64,000 nucleotides of DNA from NCBI RefSeq assembly GCF_932276165.1, contig NC_063988.1, positions 10,788,001 through 10,852,000 of the forward strand. Direction: 5' to 3'. Positions 49,374 to 59,971 of the stretch are shown here, one piece after another. A program made the translations under genes and the position numbers. The DNA comes from Plutella xylostella (taxonomy: Eukaryota; Arthropoda; Insecta; Lepidoptera; Plutellidae). A model generated the notes under the pieces. That model had not been told where the DNA came from. It searched no databases and saw nothing but the letters and a program-made list of their open reading frames with translations. How positions within the stretch are numbered: position 1 is the stretch's first letter; each line of letters starts with the position of its first letter.

Positions 49374-49516
49374 GTTCGATCAGCAACATCGACGACGCGG
49401 AGTTCGCGTGCAACGCGAGCGCGGTGCGCAAGGTGATCTCCGGCGTGGTGGGCGCCGCGTCCTCCGTCACCTCCGTGCAGGTCGCCAACCTGCTGCGCCT
49501 CTTCAAGATCCCGCAG
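49374..49516 (+). CDS. mtt: Receptor coding exon 2
   Basis: It encodes residues 186-233 (GSISNIDDAEF...LLRLFKIPQ) and continues the flytrap lobe. ASSVTSVQVANLL (about 214-226) aligns with the mGluR Ser-rich loop that holds the ligand alpha-carboxylate. There is a sequon at N199 (NAS). The acceptor is CTGTCGCAG|GT and the donor CCGCAG|GTACAG. Phase 1 in and 0 out agree with the neighbouring exons. Confidence 0.85.
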
Positions 49517-49776
49517 GTACAGCACTAGCAGTCAGCACATCACTAGTGTAGTGCAACTATCTTAATTACTGACCTATAGAACTCCAAAGCTTACAATATT
49601 CTGGCTGGAGTGTGAAGATTTGAACCAGCATCTTTGTCAATCTCACAAAGGAATTTTCTGCAAGTCACCCTAATCTTTTATTCCTGTGCCTTTTACGTCT
49701 AAGTTGCGGACCCGTCTCTGATATATAGGCATCTCACTCTCACCTGCATTCCCCGTAATCTCCCGTCTCTCTCCAG

Positions 49777-49830
49777 GTGTCGTTCTTCTCCACGTCTCCG
49801 GAGCTGTCGAACAAGGCTCAATGCACATAA
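49777..49830 (+). pseudogene. Broken partial duplicate of coding exon 3 with its own acceptor
   Basis: TCTCTCTCCAG|GTGTCG at 49776/49777 repeats the acceptor and first 42 bases of exon 3 (two substitutions). The sequence then departs after AACAAGGCT and hits an in-frame TAA at 49828-49830. Upstream intron sequence is duplicated too (CATCTCACTCTCACCT in both), and downstream sequence resembles the start of the same intron. It is therefore a tandem duplication of roughly 180 bp with a deletion. No 5' splice site follows closely. If this acceptor were used, the protein would stop after 17 codons. Confidence 0.7.
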
Positions 49831-49962
49831 CTACTGCAGTGCAACTGACATAATTCCTGTCCTTTAGCGTTACTAGTGTAACCATGTCCCCCTTCCTCTG
49901 ACATATAGACATCTCACTCTCACCTAGACTCATTCTAATCTTCTATCTCCCTCTCTCTCCAG

Positions 49963-50133
49963 GTGTCGTTCTTCTCCACGTCCCCGGAGCTTTCGAACAA
50001 GGCTCGCTTCGAGTACTTCACGCGCACCATCCCCTCCGACCTGCACCAGGTGCGCGCCATGGTCGAGATCGTGGCGCGCCTCGGCTGGAGCTACGTCTCT
50101 ATTATTTATGAGGAGTCTAGCTACGGGATTAAG
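49963..50133 (+). CDS. mtt: Receptor coding exon 3
   Basis: It encodes residues 234-290 (VSFFSTSPELSNKARF...EESSYGIK). T239, D259 and Y287 fall where mGluR1 has ligand alpha-amino contacts (Thr188, Asp208, Tyr236 by eye alignment). It has the strongly conserved SFFSTSPELSNK, GWSYVS and NYGI-like motifs of the family. The acceptor is a long CT tract ending CCAG; the donor is AAG|GTACAA. Phase 0 at both ends. Confidence 0.88.
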
Positions 50134-51227
50134 GTACAAATATTTGTTTATAGTTTGTTGAGTTTTTCTTTGTAGCCTGCTGGTGGCAAACCCTAGTCAA
50201 AGCACAAAAATTCGCACGTTTTAGCATTCTTACGTTCTTCCTAATAGATTGCGATAACGATACCAGCGAACTTTTGTGCTGTGAAAAGGGTAGCTGGACT
50301 AGCGTTTGTCACCGAGGTATAAGTAGTAGATTTTTGGCATTTGGTCAAGATTTGGTCACATGAAGTTGTCAGTTGTTGACTGCCGATAGTGTGCTGAACG
50401 TATACGCACAGTTATAATAATGTCACTCGGCCCCATTGGTGCTTTGCTGAGTTGTTTTCCACATTATATTTTTCAAGCTCATGTCATAGGAAATACCTAT
50501 ATGGAAAACTGCACCGCACTGCAATGGGGCCTCATCCGGTTTGATTTTTTTGTTCCTTACAGTGGTCGGATCTTTGTCATTATGAATATTTATCTGTATT
50601 TTTATTTTGTATTTTTTTATTTAAATGGGATGTAAGTAGGTATGTATGTATAGAGTTTCTATGTAAATTTAAGCTAGACATAAAATAGACAAAGGTATGT
50701 AAGGAATGTGACTAGGCAGTAAATACCTCTACTTTAGCGGGGACTAGGAAAGGTAGGACCTTCTTGTACATTATAAATTACATAAATTTAATCATATCTT
50801 AATTACAATTCTGTTTAATTTAGAGAAGCTTTTGTATTTAAAATTAACGATACGTGAACCGTTTTTCAGGTGTAAGGTCCTTTCTTATGCAAATGACCTT
50901 TGAAATTGGATATTCTATTAGATTCTTTAAACAAATTTTATTCCGAACTTGTTAATTACTTTTGTAATTACCTTTTTAAAATATGATTGCAGATTTATTC
51001 ATAATGAATTCAACTAAGTGATGTTTTTTCTTTAATTAAGCGAATAAATAAGTATGTATACTACTTAAATCAAATAGAAAAGAAAATAGTACAATGCAAT
51101 ACGAGTGCGGGAAGTGAAGAACATTGTAGTTTCCAAGTTGAACAAGATACGGACATCTAGATAGTTTGTGTCGCTACTCTCATTGTCCGGAGCGCGGAAA
51201 AACACTGAGAGCAGAGGGACTACTCTA

Positions 51228-51560
51228 CAGGGTGTTGCAAAAAGGTTATACTAAGCCGAAAGGGGGTGACTCAGGGGGTCATTCTGAACAACATTTTGTT
51301 CAACGAGTTTTGGAAATTATAAAAAAAAAAAGATCTCCATAGTTAAAGTCGGCATAAGCTGGCACGAAGTCCAAGGCGTGGCACAGGACCGGTCAGAGTG
51401 GATAGCTACACTTCGAGCCCTATGTCCCTGATGAGGGATCCCAGGACCTGATGATGATGATGATAGTAAAAGTCACGTGACTAACAAAGTTTCTATGGAA
51501 AAGGAATTTTATAGAGTCGAATCGTACGTTAGTTTTTCGTCAGTACAGAGTGACCCTCCA
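51228..51560 (+). mobile_element. MITE-like composite with nested LINE 3' end
   Basis: It begins ACAGGGTGTTGCAAAAAGGT, continues with GTGACTCAGGGGGTCATTCT and CGTGACTAACAAAGTTTCTA, and ends at TTTTTCGTCAGTACAGAGTG followed by ACCCTC. Its parts match 33432-33608 and the GGGTCACTC MITE ends. A LINE tail (51351-51464) interrupts it. Confidence 0.5.
51351..51464 (+). mobile_element. 5'-truncated LINE 3' end (RTE-like tail)
   Basis: The plus strand still encodes the end of a LINE ORF2 (WHEVQGVAQDRSEW...LRALCP then TGA at 51429-51431), followed by a GATGAT microsatellite tail. It is flanked by AGTTAAAGTC (51341-51350) and AGTAAAAGTC (51465-51474), a 10-bp target duplication with one difference. 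Removing it restores the host repeat as seen near 33440. Confidence 0.65.
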
Positions 51561-51914
51561 GAGACAATCAGACAAAGTAACGCGCAGTGCGCCGGACGCC
51601 GACAGCTCTTAACCTCATTGCTTATGCTTCTGCGAACTCATACGTGGACTCGTGGACTAACATTTTCCCTTGAACTAAATCTCGTTACTCCCTAGTGGAT
51701 TCGTAGAATCATAGAGAGCGATTCAAGGAAGAATCGATCGTATAATGCTCCGCGATTCGACTACGTGACGCGACATTCAAATTCTGGTCTTTCCTCAAAG
51801 CCTGATGAGAAAAGTTATTATTTATTCGTATTATATGGCTATTTAGGTAATTATCAAGCGACTTATTATAATAGGTCGCTAGCCGTATCTCCATTTTGGA
51901 ATACACTCAACACT

Positions 51915-51965
51915 AAAATCTAGATTTGCAGGTTTCCGTACGTTGTTTTCCTTCACTTTGTATCA
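51915..51965 (-). mobile_element. Relic of SINE family B body
   Basis: AAAATCTAGATTTGCAGGTT and GTTTTCCTTCAC match the SINE B body with several changes. The tRNA-like head is missing. Confidence 0.4.
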
Positions 51966-54900
51966 TTGTACCTAAATTTCTTAATTTTTAACGTCTCTAT
52001 AGATATAGGAATGCTCAACTTCTACTGGCTTTTACATTTTTATAATCTAGAAATTGAATAGCTAGGTAAACATAGAAATTCAAAATGAAAACCGATACAA
52101 ACTATCCGCTACCAAGTTTGTATTAGGTTGCCAAGTCGGCCGTTTCATTTGACGATAGCGATCGAGGCTATCAACAGGTGCTTCAATAAAAGACTAAAAC
52201 AGCAGCTTCCAATTCTACACGTGAGGCGCTTTAACGCTGACTCGGAGGAGCAACTCTCACGGAATACTAATATTGCAGGAAATTAGATTGGCTTCTCCTC
52301 AACAGATGGCGGTGTTTGTTGTTGTATAGAGATTAGCTAAGTGCATACAAAATTGGGTAAAAATGGATCTTTCTTCAGAAAAAATCTTAGATATCTTTAT
52401 AATGCAAATAATGCTGCCACTTATATTTTTATCGGACCAATCTCTACCTTTCTAGATGTAAATCTCTTGGAAAAAAGAGTAAGAATCTAGTCCAACTATT
52501 TTAGTTTACCGACGATATTATTTTTTCTGCTATATTATAAAGGGTGTTCGGTCGGTCCGCAGGAGGCCGGCGGAATACCAAATGGGTAGTTAGCGAAGCC
52601 TTCATCCTGTGGGTTACATGACAGGAAACTGCTTGCTTTATAATATCCAGTTTTTGTTTTGTTTCGCTAAAACTATTATATAAAAAAATATGGCAAGCAT
52701 ATTAAACTATTCTTGTCTTCTTCGGAGATAAAAAGTAGATTTTTTTATTAAATTATTCAGCCATCTTTACAATACCTAACACTATTTTTTTTATTTTAGG
52801 TTTTATTATTCTTACACAGTTTGTAATTATTTCTAAGTTGCCCATTTATCGAAATTGTATAAATTCTACCTACCTACTAACTGTAGTAAAACCTTTGATT
52901 CAGGAGCTGGTCCCACTTTAATTCGAACCCGGTTCATCAATCTTACTTAATGTGCCATTGCTGCCACTGTATCTGATTTAGCGTCTCCACTCTAGAATGC
53001 ATTAGTTGAATCTATGTAATGCACTGCTGTAGTTTACTTACTACATACCTAATACCTAGATATATAGGTATTTTCTTCTTTGGTTCACTTAATTAATAGC
53101 AAATACAATCTTAGTTTAAATTAATCAGAGTAATTTTATTTACCTACTCTACTCGTTTAGATAGGGTCACTACTCTAGGTTTGTTAAGCCTTAGAAAGTT
53201 AAAAGAACTCTGTTCATATTAAATAGTCCTTTAGTTTCGGTTAAATATCATATTAATATTTCATACTACAAATAAACGTTGTAATAGATATTCCGAATTC
53301 GGCCCATCTTGTTCCCGCCGTGTTTACTAAAGTTGATTGTTACACAAGACAAGGATGGCCTATTCCAATGTTCTACCGAGATTATTATTGCAAGGACTTT
53401 CTAGGAAAAAGGTGATTATAAGATTTATTTGTGTACGATAATAATTATTATGCTGGTCTGTTGCCACATCTTTTATGAAGAAAAGTTCAATCAAAACAAA
53501 TTTAGTATTTGTTGTAATTTTCGTAGTCTTGTTCTTTATTTAACCCAATTCATTTGCTAGATAACGTATGCCAAGTTTTATGTCTTTGCTCCCGATTCGA
53601 ATGTTGATACTTGAGTATCAGTTCGTCAGATCTGCTCCGTGCGAGGCAACTCAGCTTGTATCGATCTTCTTAGTTCAACTTTTGTTTGAACCAGTTTCTT
53701 TGTTAAACTTAGTTGAGTTAAACTGTTAACTATGTACCTATATAATAATAACAAAATATTTCAATTTCCATAATTCCCGTATCCATATTTTTGATCTTTG
53801 CATTTTTAAGAAGAACAACAAAGGTTGTCTCTTCAACGGATTTCCTTCACGTTGCTTCGCAATCATGATGGAACGGACTGCTTAAAAAACGTTTTTATTT
53901 TATATTTTAGAATTCCCTCTTTGAATACAGATAAGATAATTCAAAGAATAGAAATTCATGTTTTTTTTACGCGAACGTAAATCACAGATTGGCACTAAAC
54001 CAGCAGCAGGGCGGAACTTGTTTCCTGAAGATGCAATCTTAAATCAAAGTCATTACTTCTGAGCAGATTTAATTTAAGATACCGCAAATGACAAGCCTTC
54101 TCACCTTTGACCTTCAGCCATTTTATTCCTCCCCGTGGAAAATAGGACTAACCGCTATCCTACTTTACTCCAAAGTGTTTCATTACATTATGCTCAGGTA
54201 AATTTGATGTTGAATAAATAAACTCACCAATATAACCGACAGGTTGTGTGAGCTATGAAGTGAATTCAATAGTAGAGCACACGTCTACAGTTTTAGAACT
54301 TTGTGAATAGGAAACGTTTTCCCACTACTACCGTCTCTGGGTGTCATGGAATCAAATCATAACGCCAATGTATCGGTTTATATAATGTTTATCTAAACTA
54401 ACAGTAATTATATTATAAACAAAAAATATAAGTATGACTTTGTAGCTAAAGAAAGCTTAGCTTTTAGAAACTATTAAACCGATACGATTTCTATAGTTCT
54501 TCCACAATTGTAATGCTTCGCCTTAAAAATATTCAATGATTTCTCGATTGATAAAATGTTAGTCTAACAACTTTTAAAATACAATGTAAGTTGAGCGATC
54601 GATTTCAGTGTATTGTATGTACGAGTATGCCAGTGAAGACGGCAGCAGTGGACAAGCGGCCGGAGTGAAATGTGATCGGTGTCCGAAGTTCCGAACCTGC
54701 ACGTAGCTCCCGAAGTGGCACTTTCCTTGAAACCACTTTGCATTTGCAACAGCACTCGTTTCTACTTTTCCTGTTTCCTAGTGAAAACATCAATCGTTTC
54801 TAAAGTAGGACGCTTTTTTGTTGCCGTAAATTTGAATAACTGCTCCGAAATTCGAGTTACATTTATTTGACCGGCCCTCGACAAGGGAATTTGTTTATTA

Positions 54901-55150
54901 AACGCAAACCTAAGGCGGAGTAAAAGGTTCACTAATGGGTTCTTTTAATAGAAATACTGAGCTTTCATTATTAACTTTTGCTTAAAAATTACACAATAAT
55001 GGATTTTGTTTTTTGTTTGTCGTTTGTACAACCTTCCGATTGTAAATTTTACCCTTATTTTATTTAACTAGAAATACATTCTTGCATATAATTTCCATGA
55101 GGTCTAGTTGGTGTCTTTTTTTCTTTCAGGTCTGGCATGTTATAAATTGT

Positions 55151-55367
55151 CGACCGAATAGTGTGGTAGTTAGTGACCCTGACTGCTATGCCGAAGGTCA
55201 CAGGTGCGATCCTCGGCCGGGCAGATATTAGTTTAAAGATAGATATTTGTACTCGGGTCTTGGATGTTAATATGTATACCTATGTATGCATGTGTAGATA
55301 TGTCAGCTGTGTGATACCCACATTACAGCCTCGGCCTAGCTTGGGGTCGGATGGCTGACATATTATC
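55151..55367 (+). mobile_element. tRNA-derived SINE, family A, next to exon 4 acceptor
   Basis: The tRNA-like head (GTGTGGTAGTTAGTGACCCT, then a weakened B box GGTGCGATCC) is followed by the same body as 29906-30160, through CCTAGCTTGGGGTCGGATGG. Possible 9-bp target duplication: ATAAATTGT (55142-55150) and ATAAATCGT (55368-55376). It lies 67 bp upstream of the exon 4 splice acceptor. Confidence 0.75.
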
Positions 55368-55434
55368 ATAAATCGTGTTTTCCACATAACACACTTTTAG
55401 ACGGAGATAATGAAAACATCCTCGTCGTCCGCAG

Positions 55435-55579
55435 GCTTTCGAGGAGCTGGAGGCGTGGCTGGCGCGGCGCGGCGTGTGCATCGCCGTGAAGGAGAAGCTC
55501 GTGAAGGACTCGGGCGTGGCCGACGAGCGCGCCTACGACGACATCGTTAGCAAGCTGCTCACCAAGCCACGGGCACGGG
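55435..55579 (+). CDS. mtt: Receptor coding exon 4
   Basis: It encodes residues 291-338 plus one base (AFEELEAWLARRGVCIAVKEK...DDIVSKLLTKPRARG). This continues the second lobe of the flytrap domain; the KPRARG end is the usual run-up to the next beta strand in mGluRs. The acceptor is GTCCGCAG|GCTTTC and the donor CACGGG|GTGAGG. No later exon is visible in the remaining 8.4 kb of the window. Confidence 0.85.
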
Positions 55580-57784
55580 GTGAGGGTATAGGGTCTAACA
55601 GACGATCGACCAGACGGTTTAGTAGATAATCCACCTGATGTTGATGTAGCAGACGATGCACTAGACGATCCGTAAGATGATCCGTAAGATGATCGGCAAG
55701 ACAATCCACTAGTTAATGCTCTAGCTAGGTGATTCAAGTGATTGTCTAGTGGATTGTGTGGTTTAGATGAAGCTTTTATATGTAAAAGCTTGTCCGGATT
55801 ATGGAACCGATTTCGAAAGCACAGTACTGTCCAGTTAATCCTTTAGTACCCATTACAATTATTAAAATTATTGCTTTTACAAATTGTCATAATTAAATTA
55901 CAATTCAATTTTCATCACGTAAACTTTGCTAACAAAATTTGTGCCCAACAAAGTTAAGCTGTTTGCGCACAACCACAAACAGTCATCACGTTAATGAGTT
56001 AAGTGCGGTGGAGACGCCATCATCAATTGCGGGCACACTAACTAATTCATTATTACTATTGGATTATTTTTACACGAAACTGTCGATAAAGTATAAGGAA
56101 TAAATTTAATATAAGTCCATTGTTTACCGGTTTATGGTCTCAACTCGATAATCCTAACTCTATTTATAGCTAATTTGAAAAACATTACAACAGAATTTTA
56201 TAGATTTTAATAAATCTCTCAGCAATCTCTCTCGCCAATATCTTGATGTCGGTTTATAAAATAATTATATTAAATGAAAAGCCAGCTCATGAAATCGCTA
56301 CGAACGTGCGTAGACACGATTTGCTACGCCGTAGCTACTACGGCGTACTCCTTCATCGCTACGGCACGCCGCGTAGCGCCGCTTCGTAGCAATGAAACCA
56401 CTTCACTCTACTCACCGCTCTCCCGGTGCAGCCGTCATCAGGAAACACTTAGCATTTGCTTTTTAACTCTTACGGCGTACGAGTTAAGGGTGATGTGGAT
56501 TCCTATGAAGTCTCTATGTTAGAACAAAGAGTGCTTCTAACGGCTGGATAATGAAACCTTGTAGATAGCGCGATAAGCAGAAAGCCATTAAGTTTTATGA
56601 GTTTTCATTTACATTTGGCAAGGATCTTCGTTAACAACCTAACGACATAATTTTAGCACAGACCGATGTTTGTGCCAATAATTTGAAGCGGCTACGTACT
56701 CGTATTTCGTGGAACTAGCACAAGCTAGTAAATAATATAAGTACTTAATAATAATAACGTGTAGAATCAAACCTTTTATGAGTACTTAAATGTTGTAAGC
56801 CACTTCAAAGTCGTTTCAGTAAATTCTTCTAATCGGGGAATAACCGTGCGGGATTCAGGAGCTTTGAAGTGAAATCAGATAATGAACCTTCCCCACTCCG
56901 CATGGAAAGCGGACCAACTTTATAATTATTAGTTCATTTAGATAATTTTGTGATTAAAAGTTATGATCCCATTGAAATGTGGTTGAAAACGCTTGAATCG
57001 TAACATAACATATTTTAATGCGCAGTCATTTTAAATATTTATGGAAGTATTTAAATAGGCTCAGCAACCTATGAGCAAAAACCTTTAGTCGGTCTTTTGT
57101 ATTCATCTTAATTTAATGGGGACCTCACCCTCGATAATAATATTATGTAATGAATTTATGTTTGTTCAAGAAATATGCATAAAATGACAGAAAATACTAA
57201 CGAAACTATTGTTCTGATTTCCATGCATAACGTTTAATCATAAATGCATATGATACAATTAATATGCATGATCACGATAGCACTGTGTGTGTTGCTTCCT
57301 GCCGTTCCAAGAAATGGATATTTCTGCGTTTTTTTTTTTCTGGACGAATGTTGATAAATATTCATCGTATAATTTATTAAGCTGCTTGATAAATATGTGA
57401 TGTAATAGCGTAGTGTGCAGTGTGGTCTTGGTAGGCACATATACAGCAAAAACTTTACTATTATTGTAACTATTCCTGTTTATGTTACTATGTATATAGG
57501 TAATATGTAATAAAAACTTACACGCGTTATCGTGAGTAAAAAATATATTTATTTCTAAAAAAAAATGTTTGCATCTGTCAGGCAGTGGTGATTGTCATGA
57601 AAAACGGCTGATTTTCAGTCATGCTTTCCCATGCCTAATATTCCACTGCCCTAGGCCTTCCAGGCCCTACGGGAAACCCGCCACTGTGTAGTCTAGAGCC
57701 GAGCCAAGCAGTCACCTCTCCCGTATCCCACCCCCGCATGCGGACCCTATGTTGTACTCTAATACTTTCATAATAGTACACCTT
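55580..57784 (+). other. Receptor intron 4, proximal part
   Basis: Directly after the donor there is a degenerate repeat tract (55610-55712) built on AGACGATCC/AGATGATCC units, ending in a 12-bp inverted repeat (ACAATCCACTAG 55701-55712 with 55746-55757). A CGTAG-rich hairpin element lies at 56295-56392. The rest is AT-rich with no exon seen. Confidence 0.5.
56295..56392. mobile_element. CTACG/CGTAG-rich hairpin element
   Basis: About eight CTACG or CGTAG motifs lie within 100 bp. A perfect 10-bp hairpin with a 3-nt loop (TACGCCGTAG at 56325-56334, complement at 56338-56347) is included. The outer ends mirror each other (TCGCTACGAA and TTCGTAGC), so this is likely a short MITE. Confidence 0.45.
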
Positions 57785-58266
57785 TTTAACCGACTTCAAA
57801 AAAAGGAGGAGGTTCTCAATTCGTCGGGATCTTTTTTTTTTTTTATATTTTTTTTTATGTATGTTCACCGATTACTCCGCCGTTTATGAACCGATTTTGA
57901 AAATTCTTTTTTTGTTGTATTGGGTTGAGCTTCTAGGTGGTCCCATTTTTTTTTCAGAATTTTATCTCACCCCCAAGGGTGGGTAAAGGGGTAAAAACAG
58001 GGTATGAATTTCAATTTTGGGCACATATTAACCGATTCTAATGAAATTAAGAACGTAAATATAGTTCTTAAACCAAAAAAATATGATGGTGACCTTGAGC
58101 TGATCTGATGATGGAAACGGAAGGCAGTCAGGGGAACTCCTCAACGGTATATAGCAACTACTTCGTGTTTAGGCTTGAATGATTTGTATTGATTAGTAGG
58201 ACATTTTGGTATCATTTGCACCTTACTTTTGATTGAAAATTATTACAAATAAACTAAAAACTATTA
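57785..58266 (+). repeat. Dispersed lepidopteran repeat ('accgacttcaaaaaa' family)
   Basis: It opens AACCGACTTCAAAAAAAGGA and continues GGAGGTTCTCAATTCG, long T-runs and CCGATTACTCCGCCGTTTAT. I recognise this from lepidopteran genomes as a very common noncoding repeat, class uncertain. Its opening motif is repeated in direct orientation within the left inverted repeat that follows (about 58295). Confidence 0.55.
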
Positions 58267-58403
58267 AATAAAATAATAATTAAAAAAATTAAAAAACCGA
58301 CTTCAAAAAACCACTAAAATGTAAGAAATAATTTAAGGTTTACACAAATTCTACTCGTATGAGACAGTACAAATATACCTAAGCAGGAACTGTTCTTTTT
58401 TGA
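58267..58403 (+). repeat. 137-bp inverted repeat enclosing LINE2, left arm
   Basis: An exact reverse complement of 63140-63276 over all 137 bases, by direct comparison. It contains AACCGACTTCAAAAAACC and AAGCAGGAACTGTTC. Confidence 0.9.
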
Positions 58404-58808
58404 AGTTGGTGCCATATTTCTTCAGATTACTTTGTCACCGCACCAACATCTTTTTTCGCGCGCGCGCTCTCCTACTGACAACATGTACTTAACGTTCTTC
58501 CTTACAATTTAATTCATAAAAGTGGTAAATAGTAACCGTAATTTGTGCTACTATACATCATTAGAAGCCTTTAGTCATAAACTTTATTTTGGTGCTTATA
58601 ATAATAGTGTCTGACTTCGGTGTCGTGAACAATAAACAAAAACATTTTATAAAATACGTAATTTTGAGTCTCACGGCCGGAACGTTGACCTTGGGCCAAC
58701 GGTCACTTTTGCGCTATCGCTAGCGCAGCGCTACAGCGCCCTACTCGAGCGCTCGCTGCTGTTAAACGCAAGATATAAATCAACATATTATCTCAGTGAA
58801 AGTTTAAA

Positions 58809-59909
58809 ATGGCTCCAATAAATAGTGTGTGTGTAAAGTGCAACAATAAACTACATCATACCCAATTTATGAAGTGTACCCTATGTGCTCAAACATACGA
58901 CCTTGACTGTGCAGACGTATCTTCAAAGCGCTATGCTCTCATGACAAAAGAGAACAAGAGCAACTGGAAGTGCACTCCGTGCCTGTCTACGAAAGGTTCA
59001 TCTACCACGATCGGGTCCACCTCTGTATCAACTCCACAAGCCCCCCGCTCCACCTCAAGCAAACAACCCAATTTAAAAACCACGCCGGAAGACTCCAACA
59101 TAACCACCCGTAAGAGAACTAATAACAACACAGAAAATGAATCTAGCTATGTAACGGAGTCTACTCTTCGTGACATTCTGAAACAAGAAGTAACTGCGGC
59201 TATAAAGTCTAGCATTAAAGAATTAGTGATGGCCGAACTCCAGAGCATAAACCAACAAATTGGTAGCTTCCACGACGCTATGACGTTCTTTAACCAGCAT
59301 TTCGAGGAATTAAAAGCTAGCCTTGAGGAAAAGTCAGCGCACATTAAGAAGCTTGAAGAAGATAACGTGAATTTAAAATCTAGTGTCAATGACCTATCAA
59401 CAAGGCTGTGTCTTGTAGAGCAGCAAATGAGAGAAAGTAACGTAGAGATAAACGGCCTCCCTGAAAAGAATTCGGAAAACTTACCGTGCATCATTACAAA
59501 ACTAGCAAAGTCAGTGGACTGCCAGATCAAAGACGATGATGTCCTCCATGTCACGCGAGTTGCTAAGCTCAATAAGGAAAACCCAAGACCCCGAACAGTC
59601 GTAGCTAAGCTTCGCAGTACCCGCCACCGTGATGCTCTCATCGCTGCAGTATCCAGTTACAACAGAAAAAACCCTACAAACAAATTAAGCACAAGCCACG
59701 TTGGCTACGATGGACCCAGCTCGCCTGTCTACGTCGCCGAGCACCTGACGCCGACGAACAAGTCGCTCCATGCGGAAGTACGTAAGAAGGCCAAGGAGTT
59801 ATCGTACAAATTTGTTTGGGTACGTAATGGACGAATACAAGCACGAAAAGATGAATATTCTCCAATCTTGGTGATAAGGAATACTTCTTGCTTACATAAA
59901 ATTAATTAG
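58809..59909 (+). CDS. LINE2 ORF1: PHD-like zinc finger, coiled coil and FP/RRM-like domain (366 aa)
   Basis: Presumed RNA-binding partner of ORF2. Residues 8-58 form a PHD-type finger with ligand pairs C8/C11, C23/C26, C34 and C55/C58. The usual histidine three residues before C34 is Asp31, so this finger may be atypical. A Ser/Thr/Pro-rich linker follows, then a heptad-like coiled coil (about 140-215, FEELKASLEEKSAHIKKLEE). Last comes a globular C-terminal region (about 218-360; VEINGLPE, then RPRTVVAKLRSTRHRD). That region resembles the domain shared between arthropod LINE ORF1 proteins and the baculovirus FP family, a known relationship. The reading frame is intact. The start is the first ATG, in context AAAATGG. 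Confidence 0.85.
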   Translation: MAPINSVCVKCNNKLHHTQFMKCTLCAQTYDLDCADVSSKRYALMTKENKSNWKCTPCLSTKGSSTTIGSTSVSTPQAPRSTSSKQPNLKTTPEDSNITTRKRTNNNTENESSYVTESTLRDILKQEVTAAIKSSIKELVMAELQSINQQIGSFHDAMTFFNQHFEELKASLEEKSAHIKKLEEDNVNLKSSVNDLSTRLCLVEQQMRESNVEINGLPEKNSENLPCIITKLAKSVDCQIKDDDVLHVTRVAKLNKENPRPRTVVAKLRSTRHRDALIAAVSSYNRKNPTNKLSTSHVGYDGPSSPVYVAEHLTPTNKSLHAEVRKKAKELSYKFVWVRNGRIQARKDEYSPILVIRNTSCLHKIN

Positions 59910-59971
59910 AATGTATAGTTATTTTCTTACTTAACCATATTAACGTTTTTTATTGTTTAAATTTTTCAAAT

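Larger units (their letters stand above)
50134..55434 (+). other. Receptor intron 3 (5.3 kb)
   Basis: Apart from the composite repeat at 51228-51560, a SINE B relic (about 51915-51965) and the SINE at 55151-55367, the intron is AT-rich with no further exon that I can support. The stretch 51966-55150 in particular contains nothing recognisable. Confidence 0.6.
48017..55579 (+). other. mtt: mGluR-like class C GPCR gene, 5' part (mtt/mXR-like)
   Basis: The gene model is 48017-48630 (58 nt of 5'UTR plus coding), 49374-49516, 49963-50133 and 55435-55579. All introns are GT-AG with compatible phases (1, 0, 0, then 1 at the last donor). The joined product is 338 complete codons: a signal peptide and roughly the first half of the Venus-flytrap ligand-binding lobe. 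The cysteine-rich linker and seven-helix domain must lie beyond the window. A TTGCAG acceptor at 48016 shows that at least one noncoding exon lies upstream. Residues matching the glutamate alpha-amino/carboxyl contacts look present, but the mGluR1 Arg78 position is Ala. That fits the insect mXR subtype and not a glutamate receptor proper; the assignment rests on memory of the family. Confidence 0.75.

Noticed and set aside
55366..55737. 123-codon minus-strand ORF
   Set aside because: Antisense shadow of receptor exon 4 and the adjoining repeat tract; the plus-strand exon explains the open frame.
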